Shown here: piece after piece, positions 9,307 to 19,254 of the stretch | Layout: each line of letters begins with the position of its first letter | Position numbering within the stretch: the stretch's first letter is position 1 | Source: Streptomyces sp. NBC_00250 | GTDB taxonomy: Bacteria > Actinomycetota > Actinomycetes > Streptomycetales > Streptomycetaceae | Assembly: GCF_036192275.1 (NCBI RefSeq) | Contig: NZ_CP108088.1 | Coordinates: 4,713,501 to 4,777,500, forward strand | Direction: 5' to 3' | Length of the DNA stretch: 64,000 nt | Translations under genes and position numbers: made by a program | Notes under the pieces: generated by a model | What the model saw: the letters and a program-made list of their open reading frames with translations, nothing else | Told to the model about the DNA's origin: nothing | Databases searched by the model: none

Positions 9307-10167
9307 TCACCCTTCGGCTTGCCGGTAAACGATGGTGGTGCTGCCCACGACGATCCGCGAGCCGTCGCGGAGCGTAGCGCGGGTGGTGTGCTGCCCGTCC
9401 ACCACGATGCCGTTGGTGGATCCCAGATCCTGGATCGTCGAGGGCGTTCCGGTCCGGATCTCGCAGTGCCGGCGGGAGACGCCGGGATCGTCGATCCTCA
9501 CGTCCGCGTCGGTGCTGCGGCCGAGGACCAGGGTCGGGCGGGAGATCTGATGGCGGGTGCCGTTGATCTCGATCCAGTGGCGGACCTGGGTGCCCGCTCC
9601 GCCGTGCGTACCGGGGCCGGGGCCCGCGGGACGGGCCGCCGCCGGCCGGTGGCCGGGGCCGCCGGGAGGCGGGGAGGCGGGCATGGGCGGGGCGCCGGCC
9701 GGGGGGTACCCGTAGCCGCCGCGACCCTGTCCCTGGGCCTGCTGCTGGTGAGGCTGCTGCTGGCCGCCCACGGGAGGCTGCGGCTGTGACGTACTCGACG
9801 CCAGGGTGCGGCTGCGGACGCGGTACAGACCGGTGTCGAGGTCCTCGGCCTTCTCCAGGTGGACCTTGATCGGTCCCATGAAGGTGTACCGCTGCTGCTT
9901 GGCGTAGTCCCTGACCAGGCCGGCGAGCTCGTCGCCGAGCTGGCCCGAGTAGGGGCTGAGGCGCTCGTAGTCCGGCGTGCTCAGTTCCACGATGAAGTCG
10001 TTGGGGACGACGGTCCGCTCGCGGTTCCAGATCTGCGCGTTGTTGTCGCACTCGCGCTGGAGTGCGCCCGCGATCTCGACCGGCTGGACCTCGGACTTGA
10101 AGACCTTGGCGAAGGTGCCGTTGACCAGACCTTCGAGACGCTGCTCGAAACGCTTCATGACTCCCAT
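9307..10167 (-). CDS. fhaA: DUF3662 and FHA-domain protein (FhaA)
   Basis: Soluble partner of the PknB pathway; the mycobacterial ortholog binds phosphorylated MviN and limits lipid II flipping. The N-terminal DUF3662 domain (about residues 1-120, MGVMKRFEQRLEGLVNG onwards) is joined by a Pro/Gln/Gly linker to a C-terminal FHA domain with LGRSTDADVRIDDPGVSRRHCEI and DLGSTNG. The start has a strong ribosome site, GGAGGAGGTG, just before the ATG; a second in-frame ATG lies three codons on. It is the first gene of the minus-strand fhaA-fhaB-pstP-rodA-pbpA-pknB group. Confidence 0.94.
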   Translation of the reverse strand: MGVMKRFEQRLEGLVNGTFAKVFKSEVQPVEIAGALQRECDNNAQIWNRERTVVPNDFIVELSTPDYERLSPYSGQLGDELAGLVRDYAKQQRYTFMGPIKVHLEKAEDLDTGLYRVRSRTLASSTSQPQPPVGGQQQPHQQQAQGQGRGGYGYPPAGAPPMPASPPPGGPGHRPAAARPAGPGPGTHGGAGTQVRHWIEINGTRHQISRPTLVLGRSTDADVRIDDPGVSRRHCEIRTGTPSTIQDLGSTNGIVVDGQHTTRATLRDGSRIVVGSTTIVYRQAEG

Positions 10168-10600
10168 GGGGCACCTCCTCCGTCGTTGTCGTCCTCGTAC
10201 TGCTTACTGATCGTATCCACGCGTCGGGAAATCGGCTGGTTCCCCTTCTCTGCCCTGTGGACGAGTGTCACCTCTCACAGGCTTTCCCCACGGATCGTAG
10301 AGGCGGCTTGTGGACAGTGTCCCGCACCCGGCTGTGGGAGTGGGGGCTCGGTCCGGGTCCGGGGGGCGGTCCGTCCGCTTCCTCCCCCTACCTTCCCTTC
10401 CGTCTCTCCGCCGGTCTCCCCTCTCTTCCGTCGTCCTCGGCACCGTCGTTCCCGCGTCCGTCGTTCCGTCCCTCCCTCACCTTGGTCTCCGTGAGCGGAG
10501 GCCAAACAACGGATGTGAATCCACGGTCTGCGACGTGCTAATCTTCTGATGTCGCCAGGCGATCGCACCGAAAGGTGAGGGAGCCCGGAGCACACCCAAT
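10168..10600. other. Gene-free gap between fhaA and tRNA-Leu
   Basis: No convincing coding sequence. The minus strand should hold the fhaA promoter; a weak TACGAT -10-like element lies at 10210-10215. The plus strand leads into the tRNA, with TAATCT at 10539-10544 as the best -10 candidate and only a poor -35. A DnaA-box-like TGTGGACAG lies at 10309-10317. The centre is C/T-rich on the plus strand. Confidence 0.5.
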
Positions 10601-10687
10601 GCGCGGGTGGCGGAATAGGCAGACGCGCTGGATTCAGGTTCCAGTGCCCGAAAGGGCGTGGGGGTTCAACTCCCCCCTCGCGCACCA
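10601..10687 (+). tRNA. tRNA-Leu, anticodon CAG
   Basis: An 87-nt class II tRNA with encoded CCA. The acceptor stem pairs GCGCGGG with CTCGCGC (one G-T), followed by discriminator A and CCA. The anticodon stem CTGGA/TCCAG encloses loop TTCAGGT, giving CAG, which reads CUG. A long variable arm (TGCCCGAAAGGGCGT) and a T-arm GGGGGTTCAACTCCCCC complete the fold. tRNA-Leu genes are common island insertion sites; this one marks the left edge of the accessory region, but I saw no second copy of its 3' end downstream. Confidence 0.97.
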
Positions 10688-10703
10688 TCTCGGGAAACCG
10701 AGG

Positions 10704-10739
10704 AAACGGTCGGCATCGTGATCACGATGCCGACCGTTT
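10704..10739. terminator. Perfect 36-bp palindrome after tRNA-Leu
   Basis: Two 18-bp arms (AAACGGTCGGCATCGTGA and its exact complement) abut with no spacer and are followed by CGTTTTCCCC. It lies 17 nt past the tRNA CCA and is the likely tRNA terminator; it also faces the convergent flavin hydroxylase gene. Confidence 0.8.
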
Positions 10740-10832
10740 CGTTTTCCCCTCATTCTTTCGGGCGGGGATGTGACGTAACCCACGGGTGCGGGGCGGGGTG
10801 CGTCCGCGGGACCGTGGGCTACGTCTCCGGGG

Positions 10833-12272
10833 TCAGGCCGCGGTCACCGGCCAGTGCCTCAGGGCCGCGCGGAGGGCCTCGGGGTCCGGGGTGTCGGAGG
10901 CCCAGGCGATGTGGCCGTCGGGGCGGATCAGCAGCGGGCCGGGCAGGTTCCCCGCCGGGGCCGCGAGGTGCAGCCACTTCGTCTCCGGTACCGGGCTGCC
11001 GTGGGCGACCAGCACGAAACGGCCGTCGCGCAGTACCTCGTACAGGCGCCGTCCGCCGGAGAGGCGGAGGTCGGGGACCCGACGGCCGGTGAGCCGGTGG
11101 CTGCCGCGCGGCGCCGGGTAGGCGATGCCGATCCCGGAGAGCAGGCGCTCGCCCGTCGCCGTCAGCGAGTTCAGCCGGTTCGCGAGCGGCAGTCCGACCT
11201 CGCGCAGACCACGCGTCAGACCGTTGCGGGGGGACCGCAGCACGCCCCGGGTGATCGCCCCGGAGACCCGCAGCGCCTGCCGCCCGACGGGGTGGCGCTC
11301 TCGCTCGTACGAGTCGAGCAGCGGCTGCCCGGCGCGGCCCTGGACCACGGCGGCCAGTTTCCAGCCCAGGTTGGCGGCGTCCTGGAGGCCCGTGTTCATC
11401 CCCATGCCGCCGGCGGGCGAATGCACGTGCGCGGCGTCGCCCGCCAGCAGCACCCGGCCCTCGCGGTAGCGCACCGCCTGCCGCTCGTCGCTGTGGAAGC
11501 GGGAGATCCAGCGCGGGTCGTGCATGCCGTAGTCGGAGCCCAGGACCCGGCGCAGCAGCGCGGAGAGCTCCTCCGCCACCACCGGCGCGTCGTCGGGCCG
11601 CTCGTCTCCCGCGACCCAGCCGATCGCCCGGTACCAGCCGTCGCCGAACGGCACGAGGGAGGCGAAGCCGTGCGCGTTGGAGTTGGTGGTCACCGCGTCG
11701 ACGGGGATCTCGGTGAGCCGGATGTCGGCCAGCATCACCGAGCGCACCACCGACTTGCCGGGGAAGCCGATGCCGACCATCCGCCGCACCGAGCTGCGTA
11801 CGCCGTCGCACCCGACCACGTACCGGGCGGTCAGGACGTCCCCGTCGGCCGTCTCCACCTCGACGCCGTCGTCGTTCTGGCGCAGCCGCGTCACCTCGGC
11901 GCCCCGCACGATCCGCGCCCCGGCGGCGCGCGCCCGCCGCTCCAGGAGCCGTTCCACGTGGTACTGCGGGGTGATCAGGGCGAACGGGAAGCGGGAGCGC
12001 AGCCGGTGCAGCCGGAGTTCGATCCTGCCGAAGACGCCGATCACGGGCGCCTTGCGGCCGAGTGCGACGAGTTCGTCGCCCAGGCCCCGGGCGTCGAGCA
12101 GCTCCAGGGTGCGGGCGTGCACCGCGAAGGAGCGGGTCATGGCGGTGTCGGCGGCCTGCTCGCGCCGTTCGAGCAGGGTGACCCGCACCCCGGCGGTGGC
12201 CAGGTCGCCGGCCAGGAGGAGGCCGGTGGGGCCTGCCCCGATGACGAGGACGTCCGCGGTGTTCTCGTTCAC
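10833..12272 (-). CDS. FAD-dependent aromatic hydroxylase (PheA/TfdB family)
   Basis: Predicted to hydroxylate an aromatic or quinone intermediate with NAD(P)H and O2. The 479-aa protein has the N-terminal dinucleotide-binding motif VIGAGPTGLLLAGDLA, a central GCDGVRSSVRRMVG motif, and the FAD ribityl-binding GDAAHVHSPAGGMGMNTGLQDA. The C-terminal part is the usual thioredoxin-like extension of phenol-hydroxylase relatives. The start is GTG and overlaps the methyltransferase stop by 4 bp, so the two are translationally coupled. It is the last gene of the minus-strand biosynthetic operon. Its substrate cannot be read from sequence; close relatives act on aromatic polyketides. Confidence 0.9.
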   Translation of the reverse strand: MNENTADVLVIGAGPTGLLLAGDLATAGVRVTLLERREQAADTAMTRSFAVHARTLELLDARGLGDELVALGRKAPVIGVFGRIELRLHRLRSRFPFALITPQYHVERLLERRARAAGARIVRGAEVTRLRQNDDGVEVETADGDVLTARYVVGCDGVRSSVRRMVGIGFPGKSVVRSVMLADIRLTEIPVDAVTTNSNAHGFASLVPFGDGWYRAIGWVAGDERPDDAPVVAEELSALLRRVLGSDYGMHDPRWISRFHSDERQAVRYREGRVLLAGDAAHVHSPAGGMGMNTGLQDAANLGWKLAAVVQGRAGQPLLDSYERERHPVGRQALRVSGAITRGVLRSPRNGLTRGLREVGLPLANRLNSLTATGERLLSGIGIAYPAPRGSHRLTGRRVPDLRLSGGRRLYEVLRDGRFVLVAHGSPVPETKWLHLAAPAGNLPGPLLIRPDGHIAWASDTPDPEALRAALRHWPVTAA

Positions 12273-13366
12273 ACCGTCGCCTCGATCAGGTGCTGGTAGG
12301 TGTTGACCGGGCGGACGTCCCGTACGGTCAGGCCGGCCCGCTCCACCAGTCCGAGCAGGCTCTGCCGGGTGTGCTTGCGGCCGCCGACGGTGAGGAGCAT
12401 CCGCAGGTCCATCCCGGTGCTGAACATCTGCCCGGGGCCGTCGTCGACCAGGTTCTCCACGATGATCACCCTGGTGCCCGGGCGGGCCGTGCGTACGACG
12501 TTGCCGAGTACGACGACCGCGTCCTCGTCGTTCATCCCCAGGACGTTCTTGAAGACGTACGCGTCGATGTCGGCCGGGACGGCCTCGCGGCAGTCCCCGG
12601 CGACCAGTTCCGCCCGCTCGGCGAGCGTCCCGTCCTCGCGCAGCCGGGCGTCCGCGCCGGCCAGCACGTCCGGCCGGTCGAAGAGGACGCCCCGTACGTC
12701 CGGGTGGTGTTCGAGGAGGGCGGCGAGCAGTGCGCCCTGGCCGCCTCCGATGTCGGCGACGGTCCGCGCGCCGGACAGCGGCACGGCTCCCGCGACGGCC
12801 CTGGCGGACTGGATGCTCGCCTGGGTCATCGCACGGTCGAAGGCCGCCGCGGACTCCGGCCACGCGGAGTGCACCTGGTCGAAGAACTCCTGCCCGTGCA
12901 GGTCGACGAAGACGTCCTTGCCGGTGCGCACGGACTCGTCGAGCCGGCCCCACAGCTCCCAGGTCCACGGCTCGGTCATCCACAGCACGAGCTGGTCGAG
13001 GCTGTCCGGGGTGTCCGTGCGCAGCAGCCGGGAGATCTCCGAGGGGACGAAACGGCCCTCGGGGTCCTCGGCGAACACCTGGTGGCAGGTGAGCGAGCGC
13101 AGCAGGCGCCGCAGCGCGTCCGGGTCGGCTCCGACGGTCCGCGCGAGGTCGTCCGCCGTCGCCGGGCCTTCGCCGAGGGCGTCGGCGAGACCGAGCTTCA
13201 CGGCCGCCCGCAGCGAGGCGGCGCAGCTGCTGCTCAGCGCGCGCTCCAGCAGGCTCAGCACCTGCGGCTCGGTGGACGGCCCGGTGGACGACTCGGTGGG
13301 CGGCTGGGTGGGCGGCTCCCACGACGGTTCGGCGGACGACGTGGTGGGTGCGGTGGAACCGGTCAC
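12269..13366 (-). CDS. SAM-dependent methyltransferase of the O-methyltransferase-2 family
   Basis: Predicted tailoring methyltransferase, 365 aa. A Ser/Thr/Pro-rich leader precedes an N-terminal winged-helix dimerisation domain (ALSSSCAASLRAAVKLGLADAL) and a Rossmann domain with SAM motif ADIGGGQGALLAALLEHHP and the acidic LFDRPDVL. Where O-methyltransferases usually read LHDW, carrying the catalytic His, this protein reads VLGMNDEDA, so the general-base His appears absent. That argues for C- or N-methylation, proximity-driven O-methylation, or a repurposed fold. I chose a GTG start because the frame upstream loses family similarity; the exact start is uncertain. It sits 14 bp after the epimerase gene. 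Confidence 0.85.
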   Translation of the reverse strand: MTGSTAPTTSSAEPSWEPPTQPPTESSTGPSTEPQVLSLLERALSSSCAASLRAAVKLGLADALGEGPATADDLARTVGADPDALRRLLRSLTCHQVFAEDPEGRFVPSEISRLLRTDTPDSLDQLVLWMTEPWTWELWGRLDESVRTGKDVFVDLHGQEFFDQVHSAWPESAAAFDRAMTQASIQSARAVAGAVPLSGARTVADIGGGQGALLAALLEHHPDVRGVLFDRPDVLAGADARLREDGTLAERAELVAGDCREAVPADIDAYVFKNVLGMNDEDAVVVLGNVVRTARPGTRVIIVENLVDDGPGQMFSTGMDLRMLLTVGGRKHTRQSLLGLVERAGLTVRDVRPVNTYQHLIEATV

Positions 13367-13380
13367 GAAAGGGGGCCTCT

Positions 13381-14337
13381 CTATCGGGTCTGTCGGGCGG
13401 CGGCGGTGACACAGCCGGGGAAGTGCGCTTCGAGCACCTGGCGGACGCCGTCGCGCCAGGACCACTCGCAGGGGCCGACCAGGCTCCGGCGGCGGGTGTC
13501 GTCGTACGCGACGACCGCGCGGGTGACGTCGCCCGGGACGAAGTCGACGGGCACCCCGGTGAGTTCCGAGACGTGGGCGAGGAGGTCGGTGATGCCGACG
13601 ACCTCGTCCCCGCCCCAGTTCACGACGGTCGCGGGCACCGTCGCCGCGGCCCACAGGCCCGGCACGTGCCGAGCGATGTCGTCGGTGTGGATCGGGGAGC
13701 AGTAGTGCTGGTCCGTGTGCGGGACCGCGACGGGCTGCCCGGCGAGCATCGCCCGGTAGTGGATGACCGGGGCCCCGCCGTGCCCGTGCGGCCCGTAGGC
13801 GACGTTGAGCCGGGCGATGGTGGTGGGCAGGCCGAGGGTGACGGCGAGGGCCCGTACGGCCCCCTCGGTGGCCAGCTTGCCCACCGGGTAGGTCGGCAGG
13901 AAGGCCGAGTGGGCCGCCAGCGGGTCGGTCTCGGTGTACCGGTGGTCCAGTGCCCCGGGGGCGTAGACCGCGCTGGTGGAGATGAAGAGGAACGATTCGG
14001 CGGATCGGCAGTGGGTCATCAGGCGGCCGGTGCCGACGGAGTTGACCGCCACCACGTCCTCGAAGTCCCCGTCGCCCCGCTCGACCGCCGCGTGCAGGAC
14101 ATGGGTGAAGTCGTCGGGGACCTCGTCCAGGCCGTCCCGCCCGTCCGGTCCGTACGCGGCCATGTCCCAGCGCCGGGTCCGGATGCCCCGGTCCCGCAGC
14201 CCGCGCTCCGTCTCCGGGTCCGAGAACCGGCCCAGGCACCACACCTCGTTGTCGCGGGCGAGCGTCTCGGCGGCCGTGCGGGCGACCAGTCCGGTCGCCC
14301 CGGTGATCAGGATCTTCTTGCCGGTCGGTGTCTGCAT
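13381..14337 (-). CDS. NAD(P)-dependent epimerase/dehydratase (extended SDR)
   Basis: Extended short-chain dehydrogenase, 318 aa. It has the N-terminal nucleotide motif [15 protein letters not shown], the active-site Ser in ISTSAVYAP, and the YxxxK pair in [11 protein letters not shown]. The middle carries [13 protein letters not shown], as in sugar-nucleotide epimerases, but no sugar-activating or glycosyltransferase genes are nearby, so it more likely reduces or epimerises a carbonyl on the cluster's own product. It lies 13 bp after the A-T-TE synthetase gene. Confidence 0.85.
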   Translation of the reverse strand: MQTPTGKKILITGATGLVARTAAETLARDNEVWCLGRFSDPETERGLRDRGIRTRRWDMAAYGPDGRDGLDEVPDDFTHVLHAAVERGDGDFEDVVAVNSVGTGRLMTHCRSAESFLFISTSAVYAPGALDHRYTETDPLAAHSAFLPTYPVGKLATEGAVRALAVTLGLPTTIARLNVAYGPHGHGGAPVIHYRAMLAGQPVAVPHTDQHYCSPIHTDDIARHVPGLWAAATVPATVVNWGGDEVVGITDLLAHVSELTGVPVDFVPGDVTRAVVAYDDTRRRSLVGPCEWSWRDGVRQVLEAHFPGCVTAAARQTR

Positions 14338-14350
14338 CCGGGTGGCTCCT

Positions 14351-17161
14351 CTACTGCTCGTCGGACGGGGCGGACAGCGACCGGGCCAGTTCCGCCCGCA
14401 GGATCGACTGGAAGGCGGCCACGTGCCGGGCGCCCATGAGGGTGTAGTGCTCGCCGGGCACGTCGAGGTACCGGGGCGCCTCGCGGGTGAAGTCGGTCCA
14501 CCGGCTCAGCTCGTCGTCCAGCCAGTCCTGCTTGCTGCCGCGGAGCGGAACGGCGTAGAAGACGCTCATCCGGGCGACGTCGCCGGACGGCACGTAGCTC
14601 CGTCCGAGGTCGGTCAGGCCGTCCGCGAGCTCCGCCCACGCGGTGAACCGTTCGAGGTCCAGGTCGAGTTCGGCGAGCCGCTCCGGGGGAGCGATGTCGA
14701 TCAGACGGCCGAGCTGCTCCCGCCTGTCCAGCGGCCGGAGTTCGGCGGGCAGCGTCTTCGCCCGCTGCTCGGAGACCAGGTCCAGGAACATGGCCAGGTT
14801 GACCGCGGTCTCGACGAAGTCGAGCTCGTCCATGCGGTACTTGATGTGCGGGGGGAGGTTGAAGCTGCCCAGGAAGTCGACGCGTTCACCGTCGGCCTCA
14901 AGGAGCTTGGCCACCTCGAAGGCCACCGCCGCGCCGAAGGAGTACCCGGCGATCGCGTAGGGGCCGTGCGGCTGCCGGGACCTGATGGCGTCCACGTACG
15001 CGCGTGCCATCTCGTCGAAGGACGCGAACGGCTTCTCCCCCGGGTTGAAGCCGCGGGCCCGCAGCGCGTAGAAGGGCCGCTCGTGCACGAAGTACTTGGC
15101 CAGGTTGACGAAGACGAGCACCTCGCCGACGCCCGGGTGCACGCAGAACAGCGGCGTCCCCTCCCCGCTGGTCTGCAGCGGGACGATCGGGTCGTACGGC
15201 GCGGGCGCGTCGCTCCGGTCCGCCTCGATGCGGGCGGCGAGCGCGCGGACGCTCGGCGAGGTGAGGATCGCGAGGACCGGTGGCTCCGTGCCCGGGAAAC
15301 GCCGGGCGATCAGGCTCTTGAGACGCAGGATGTCCAGTGACGTGCCGCCGAGGTCGAAGAAGCTCGCCGTGGCGCTGATCGTCGCCGGGTCGGTCTCGAA
15401 GAGCTCGCCGTACAGCTCCGCGAGCGCCTCCTCACGGGCGCCCTCGGGAGCGACGTACCCGCCGAGCTGCCGGGTGACCAGGGCCTGGACGGAGCCCACC
15501 TGCTCGGCGTAGTCGCCGGCCTCCAGCCGGCGCCGCATCAGTGCGCGCGGGATTTTGCCCAGGCTGGTCTTCGGGAAGGCGTCCTTGGGCAGCGGAAGCA
15601 GCAGCGCGGGGCGGAAGCCCCAGTGCAGCACGACGCTGTTCCGGACGGCTATCAGCAGGCGGTGCAGCGCCGGCTCGTCGCCGGCCACCTCGGGGGCGGC
15701 CGCGAACGCGACGGCGAGCTGCTCGGTGTCGCTGCCCTTCGGACGGGTGGGGAAGGCGGCGACGAACGACTTCTCGATGCCTTCCAAGCCGTCGAGCACC
15801 GACTCCAGGTCGTGGCTGTAGTAGTTGACGCCGTTGACGATGACGCTGTCCTTGCTGCGCCCCACGAGGGTCAGCCGGCCCCCGTCGAGCCGGCCGAGGT
15901 CACCGGTCCGGAACCAGCCGTCCGCGGTGAAGGCGGCCTCGGTGGCCTCCTTGTCGTTCCAGTACCCGCCCGTGACCATCGGGCCGGTGAGCTGCACCTC
16001 TCCGGTCTCGCCCGCGGCCTGCGGCAGGCCGGTGTCCTCGGCCGCGATCCGGATGCGCAGCCCGTCGACCGGCCGGCCGACCGCCGCGAACTCGGCCTCA
16101 CGGTCGGCCTCGGGGAACTCCCGGTTGTAGATGCTGCCGGCGCAGGTCTCGGTCATCCCGAAGGCGGGCCACAGGGCCTCGCGGCGCAGCCCGTACGGGG
16201 CCAGCCGGTCGAGGAAGCCGATGCCCGTGGCGACGGGGTTGGCCTCGCCGCCGGAGACGATGTGCCGCAGACAGGACAGGTCCAGGGACGGAGCGGCCGG
16301 CAGGCGGTCGACGATCTTGTTGAGCTGGCCGAGCAGGAAGTTCGGCGTGAACGTCATCGTCACCCGGTGCGCGTCGATCAGCTCCAGGAAGCGCATCGGG
16401 GCGGCGAGCACCGTCTCCGGGGAGGTCTGCAGCTGGACGGCGCCGACCGACAGCGGAAGCAGATGCGCTTCGAGGAGCGCGGCGACGTGGTCGTACGAGA
16501 TCCAGTTCAGGGTGACGTCGTCCGAGGTCAGCGACTGCGTTCCGGCCTTCGCCGCCATGGAGGCCAGCAGATTTCCGTGGGTGAGCCGGACGGCCTTGGA
16601 GGCGCTGGTGGAACCGGAGGTGAGGACGAGGAGGGCGACGTCGTCGGGGGAGGCCGGGGTGAGCGGAAGCGCGTCTCCCTCGGTACCCGCGTCCGTGCCG
16701 GCCGGTGCCAGGTCTTCCAGGGTGACGACCGACAGGTTCTGGACGGCGGGGAGTTCCTCGCGCGTGCGGACGTCGGTGACCAGGAGCGGCCCGTCGAGCA
16801 GGGTGTCGACGTGGCCGAGCTGGGCCGCCCAGCGCTGCGGGTCGTCGCGCAGGGGGACCAGCGGGCACACCGTGATCCCGCCGAGCAGGCACGCCCAGAG
16901 GGCCGGCAGGAAGTCCTCCGGCCGTTCGAGGAGCAGCGCGACGATCCGGTCCTCGCCCACTCCGGACCTCCGCAGCCGGGCGAGGACGCGCAGCGACTCC
17001 TCAAGGAGCTCCGGATAGGTCTGGAGCCGGAAGTCGAGCGGCCGGTCCGCGGAGCCGTAACGGATCCCGTGCTCCGGGAACCGCGCGGCGGCCCGGATCA
17101 GCAGCGCGCCCAGGTCGGCGGTCGTGTCGTGGTCGGCTGTCGTGTCGTGCTCGGTCGTCAT
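14351..17161 (-). CDS. Single-module A-T-TE synthetase (atromentin/ralfuranone/polyporic-acid synthetase type)
   Basis: A 936-aa enzyme in three parts. The adenylation domain (about residues 20-560) has [43 protein letters not shown] [19 protein letters not shown] and the [10 protein letters not shown] lysine motif. The carrier domain has Ser608 in GGTSLDIL. The type I thioesterase has Ser741 in GYSFG and His905 in GEHYTLMG. The wording around DHVA, SGGEAN and the TE segment [14 protein letters not shown] is what I remember from fungal AtrA/InvA and bacterial RalA/EchA, which activate aryl-pyruvates and dimerise them to terphenylquinones or furanones. This is a memory-based family match. ATGA overlap with the mutase small-subunit gene and a GGAGG site support the start. 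Confidence 0.85.
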   Translation of the reverse strand: MTTEHDTTADHDTTADLGALLIRAAARFPEHGIRYGSADRPLDFRLQTYPELLEESLRVLARLRRSGVGEDRIVALLLERPEDFLPALWACLLGGITVCPLVPLRDDPQRWAAQLGHVDTLLDGPLLVTDVRTREELPAVQNLSVVTLEDLAPAGTDAGTEGDALPLTPASPDDVALLVLTSGSTSASKAVRLTHGNLLASMAAKAGTQSLTSDDVTLNWISYDHVAALLEAHLLPLSVGAVQLQTSPETVLAAPMRFLELIDAHRVTMTFTPNFLLGQLNKIVDRLPAAPSLDLSCLRHIVSGGEANPVATGIGFLDRLAPYGLRREALWPAFGMTETCAGSIYNREFPEADREAEFAAVGRPVDGLRIRIAAEDTGLPQAAGETGEVQLTGPMVTGGYWNDKEATEAAFTADGWFRTGDLGRLDGGRLTLVGRSKDSVIVNGVNYYSHDLESVLDGLEGIEKSFVAAFPTRPKGSDTEQLAVAFAAAPEVAGDEPALHRLLIAVRNSVVLHWGFRPALLLPLPKDAFPKTSLGKIPRALMRRRLEAGDYAEQVGSVQALVTRQLGGYVAPEGAREEALAELYGELFETDPATISATASFFDLGGTSLDILRLKSLIARRFPGTEPPVLAILTSPSVRALAARIEADRSDAPAPYDPIVPLQTSGEGTPLFCVHPGVGEVLVFVNLAKYFVHERPFYALRARGFNPGEKPFASFDEMARAYVDAIRSRQPHGPYAIAGYSFGAAVAFEVAKLLEADGERVDFLGSFNLPPHIKYRMDELDFVETAVNLAMFLDLVSEQRAKTLPAELRPLDRREQLGRLIDIAPPERLAELDLDLERFTAWAELADGLTDLGRSYVPSGDVARMSVFYAVPLRGSKQDWLDDELSRWTDFTREAPRYLDVPGEHYTLMGARHVAAFQSILRAELARSLSAPSDEQ

Positions 17162-17568
17162 CGTGCCTCCTCGAGTGCGGCGATGTTCCGGGTCACCCAG
17201 GCGGAGATGTCGCGGGTGGGCGAGCCGGGGGTGAAGAGTGCGGCCACGCCCATCTCGCGGAGCACCGGGATGTCGGCCTCCGGGATGATGCCGCCGCCGA
17301 AGACGGTGATGTCCCGTGCGTCCGCCTCGTCGAGGAGTCTGAGGACCTCGGCGAAGAGCGTCATATGAGCGCCGGAGAGGACCGAAAGGCCGATGCCGTC
17401 GGCGTCCTCCTGGACGGCGGTGTCGACGATCTGGCGCGGGGTCTGGTGGAGCCCCGTGTAGATGACCTCGACCCCCGCGTCCCGCAAGGCGCGAGCGATG
17501 ACCTTCGCCCCTCGGTCGTGTCCGTCAAGGCCGGGCTTGGCGATCACGACCCGAATCGGCGTGTCCAT
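17158..17568 (-). CDS. Coenzyme-B12-binding small subunit of an acyl-CoA mutase
   Basis: Adenosylcobalamin-binding subunit, 136 aa. The base-off/His-on motif is clear: LDGHDRG gives DxHxxG, followed by LSVLSGAH and FGGGIIP. It pairs with the separate large subunit encoded 63 bp upstream, the split layout typical of isobutyryl-CoA and some methylmalonyl-CoA mutases. Its stop overlaps the start of the A-T-TE gene, so mutase and synthetase are expected to be made together. Confidence 0.93.
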   Translation of the reverse strand: MDTPIRVVIAKPGLDGHDRGAKVIARALRDAGVEVIYTGLHQTPRQIVDTAVQEDADGIGLSVLSGAHMTLFAEVLRLLDEADARDITVFGGGIIPEADIPVLREMGVAALFTPGSPTRDISAWVTRNIAALEEAR

Positions 17569-17631
17569 CGGATTCCCCCTCTGTTTTCTGTTGTGTGCTG
17601 TCTTCTGTCGTACGCGGGCGTCCGTCAGGTC

Positions 17632-19209
17632 TCAGGTGGTCGTCGGGCTGTAGGTGCCCCAGACGTCGCGGAGTGCGTGGCAGACCTCGCCGACGGTGGC
17701 GCGGGCCTTGAGGGCGTCCTTCATCGGGTAGAGCACGTTGTCGGTGCCTTCGGCCGTCTTCTTCAGTGCGGCGAGCGCGGCGTCCACCGCCGTCTGATCC
17801 CGCTCGGCGCGCAGTGTGGTGAGGCGTTCGGCCTGCTGGGCCTCGATGGCGGGGTCGACGCGGAGCGGCTCGTAGGGTTCCTCGACGTCGATCGTGTAGC
17901 GGTTGACGCCGACCACGACCCGTTCGCCGCTGTCGGTCTCCTGCGCGATCCGGTAGGCGGAGCGCTCGATCTCGCTCTTCTGGAAACCGTGCTCGATCGC
18001 GTTGACCGCCCCGCCCATCTCCTCGACCCGCCCCATCAGGTCCAGGGCCGCCGCCTCCACGTCGTCGGTCATCTTCTCCACGACGTACGAGCCGGCGAAC
18101 GGGTCGACGGTGGCGGTCACGTCCGTCTCGTAGGCGAGGACCTGCTGGGTGCGCAGGGCCAGGCGGGCGGACTTGTCCGTGGGCAGGGCGATGGCCTCGT
18201 CGAAGGAGTTGGTGTGCAGGGACTGCGTCCCGCCCAGGACGGCCGCCAGGCCCTGGACGGCGACGCGGACGAGGTTGACCTCGGGCTGCTGCGCGGTCAG
18301 CTGCACACCGGCGGTCTGGGTGTGGAAACGGAGCATCAGCGACTTGGGGTTCCTCGCGCCGAACTCCTCCTTCATGACCCGCGCCCAGATCCGGCGGGCC
18401 GCCCGGAACTTCGCGACCTCCTCCAGGATCGTCGTGCGCGCCACGAAGAAGAAGGAGAGCCGCGGCGCGAAGTCGTCCACGTCCATGCCCGCCGCGACCG
18501 CCGTGCGGACGTACTCGATGCCATCGGCCAGGGTGAACGCGATCTCCTGCGCGGGCGAGGCCCCCGCCTCCGCCATGTGATAGCCCGAGATCGAGATCGT
18601 GTTCCACTTCGGGATCTCACTGCGGCAGTACTTGAAGATGTCCGCGATCAGCCGCAGCGACGGCTTCGGCGGGAAGATGTACGTGCCCCGCGCGATGTAC
18701 TCCTTCAGCACGTCGTTCTGGATCGTCCCCGTCAGCCTCTCGGCCGGAACGCCCTGTTCCTCACCCACCAGCTGGTACATGAGGAGGAGCAGGGCGGCGG
18801 GGGCGTTGATGGTCATCGACGTCGAGACCTTGTCCAGCGGGATGCCGTCGAACAGGATCCGCATGTCGTCGACCGAGTCGATCGCCACCCCCACCTTCCC
18901 GACCTCGCCCGAGGAGATCGGCGCGTCGGAGTCGTGGCCCATCTGCGTCGGCAGGTCGAACGCCACCGACAGACCCATCGTGCCGTTCGCGATCAGCTGC
19001 TTGTACCGGGCGTTGGACTCCACCGCCGTACCGAAACCCGCGTACTGGCGCATCGTCCACGGCCGGCCCGTGTACATCGACGGGTACACACCACGCGTGA
19101 AGGGATACCCACCCGGCTCACCCAGCTTCCCGGCCGGGTCCCAGCCCTCCAGGGCCCCCGGTCCGTAGACCGGCTCGATGGGCAGTCCCGACTCCGACTC
19201 GCGCGTCAT
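17632..19209 (-). CDS. Acyl-CoA mutase large (catalytic) subunit, methylmalonyl-CoA mutase-like
   Basis: TIM-barrel subunit of a B12-dependent carbon-skeleton mutase, 525 aa, without its own B12 domain. Conserved parts are [31 protein letters not shown] (His211) and [20 protein letters not shown]. Tyr56 in RQYAGF and Arg174 in IARGTY fall where Propionibacterium methylmalonyl-CoA mutase has Tyr89 and Arg207, with the same 118-residue spacing. Isobutyryl-CoA mutase has Phe and Gln there. This favours methylmalonyl-/succinyl-CoA, though ethylmalonyl-CoA or an unusual acyl-CoA is not excluded. It probably supplies an extender or starter for the adjoining chain-building genes. Confidence 0.9.
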   Translation of the reverse strand: MTRESESGLPIEPVYGPGALEGWDPAGKLGEPGGYPFTRGVYPSMYTGRPWTMRQYAGFGTAVESNARYKQLIANGTMGLSVAFDLPTQMGHDSDAPISSGEVGKVGVAIDSVDDMRILFDGIPLDKVSTSMTINAPAALLLLMYQLVGEEQGVPAERLTGTIQNDVLKEYIARGTYIFPPKPSLRLIADIFKYCRSEIPKWNTISISGYHMAEAGASPAQEIAFTLADGIEYVRTAVAAGMDVDDFAPRLSFFFVARTTILEEVAKFRAARRIWARVMKEEFGARNPKSLMLRFHTQTAGVQLTAQQPEVNLVRVAVQGLAAVLGGTQSLHTNSFDEAIALPTDKSARLALRTQQVLAYETDVTATVDPFAGSYVVEKMTDDVEAAALDLMGRVEEMGGAVNAIEHGFQKSEIERSAYRIAQETDSGERVVVGVNRYTIDVEEPYEPLRVDPAIEAQQAERLTTLRAERDQTAVDAALAALKKTAEGTDNVLYPMKDALKARATVGEVCHALRDVWGTYSPTTT

Positions 19210-19254
19210 GCGTATCCCCCGTGTTCCACCGGCTGTGTGCTGGGCGTGCCTTGT

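Noticed and set aside
10601..10687. tRNA-Leu 3' end as a demonstrable attachment site
   Set aside because: I saw no second copy of the 3' end and no integrase or transposase gene in the window, so an att pair cannot be claimed.
19210..19254. Cobalamin riboswitch before the mutase genes
   Set aside because: The gap is only 45 bp and holds no B12-box-like structure; the mutase genes are internal to an operon.
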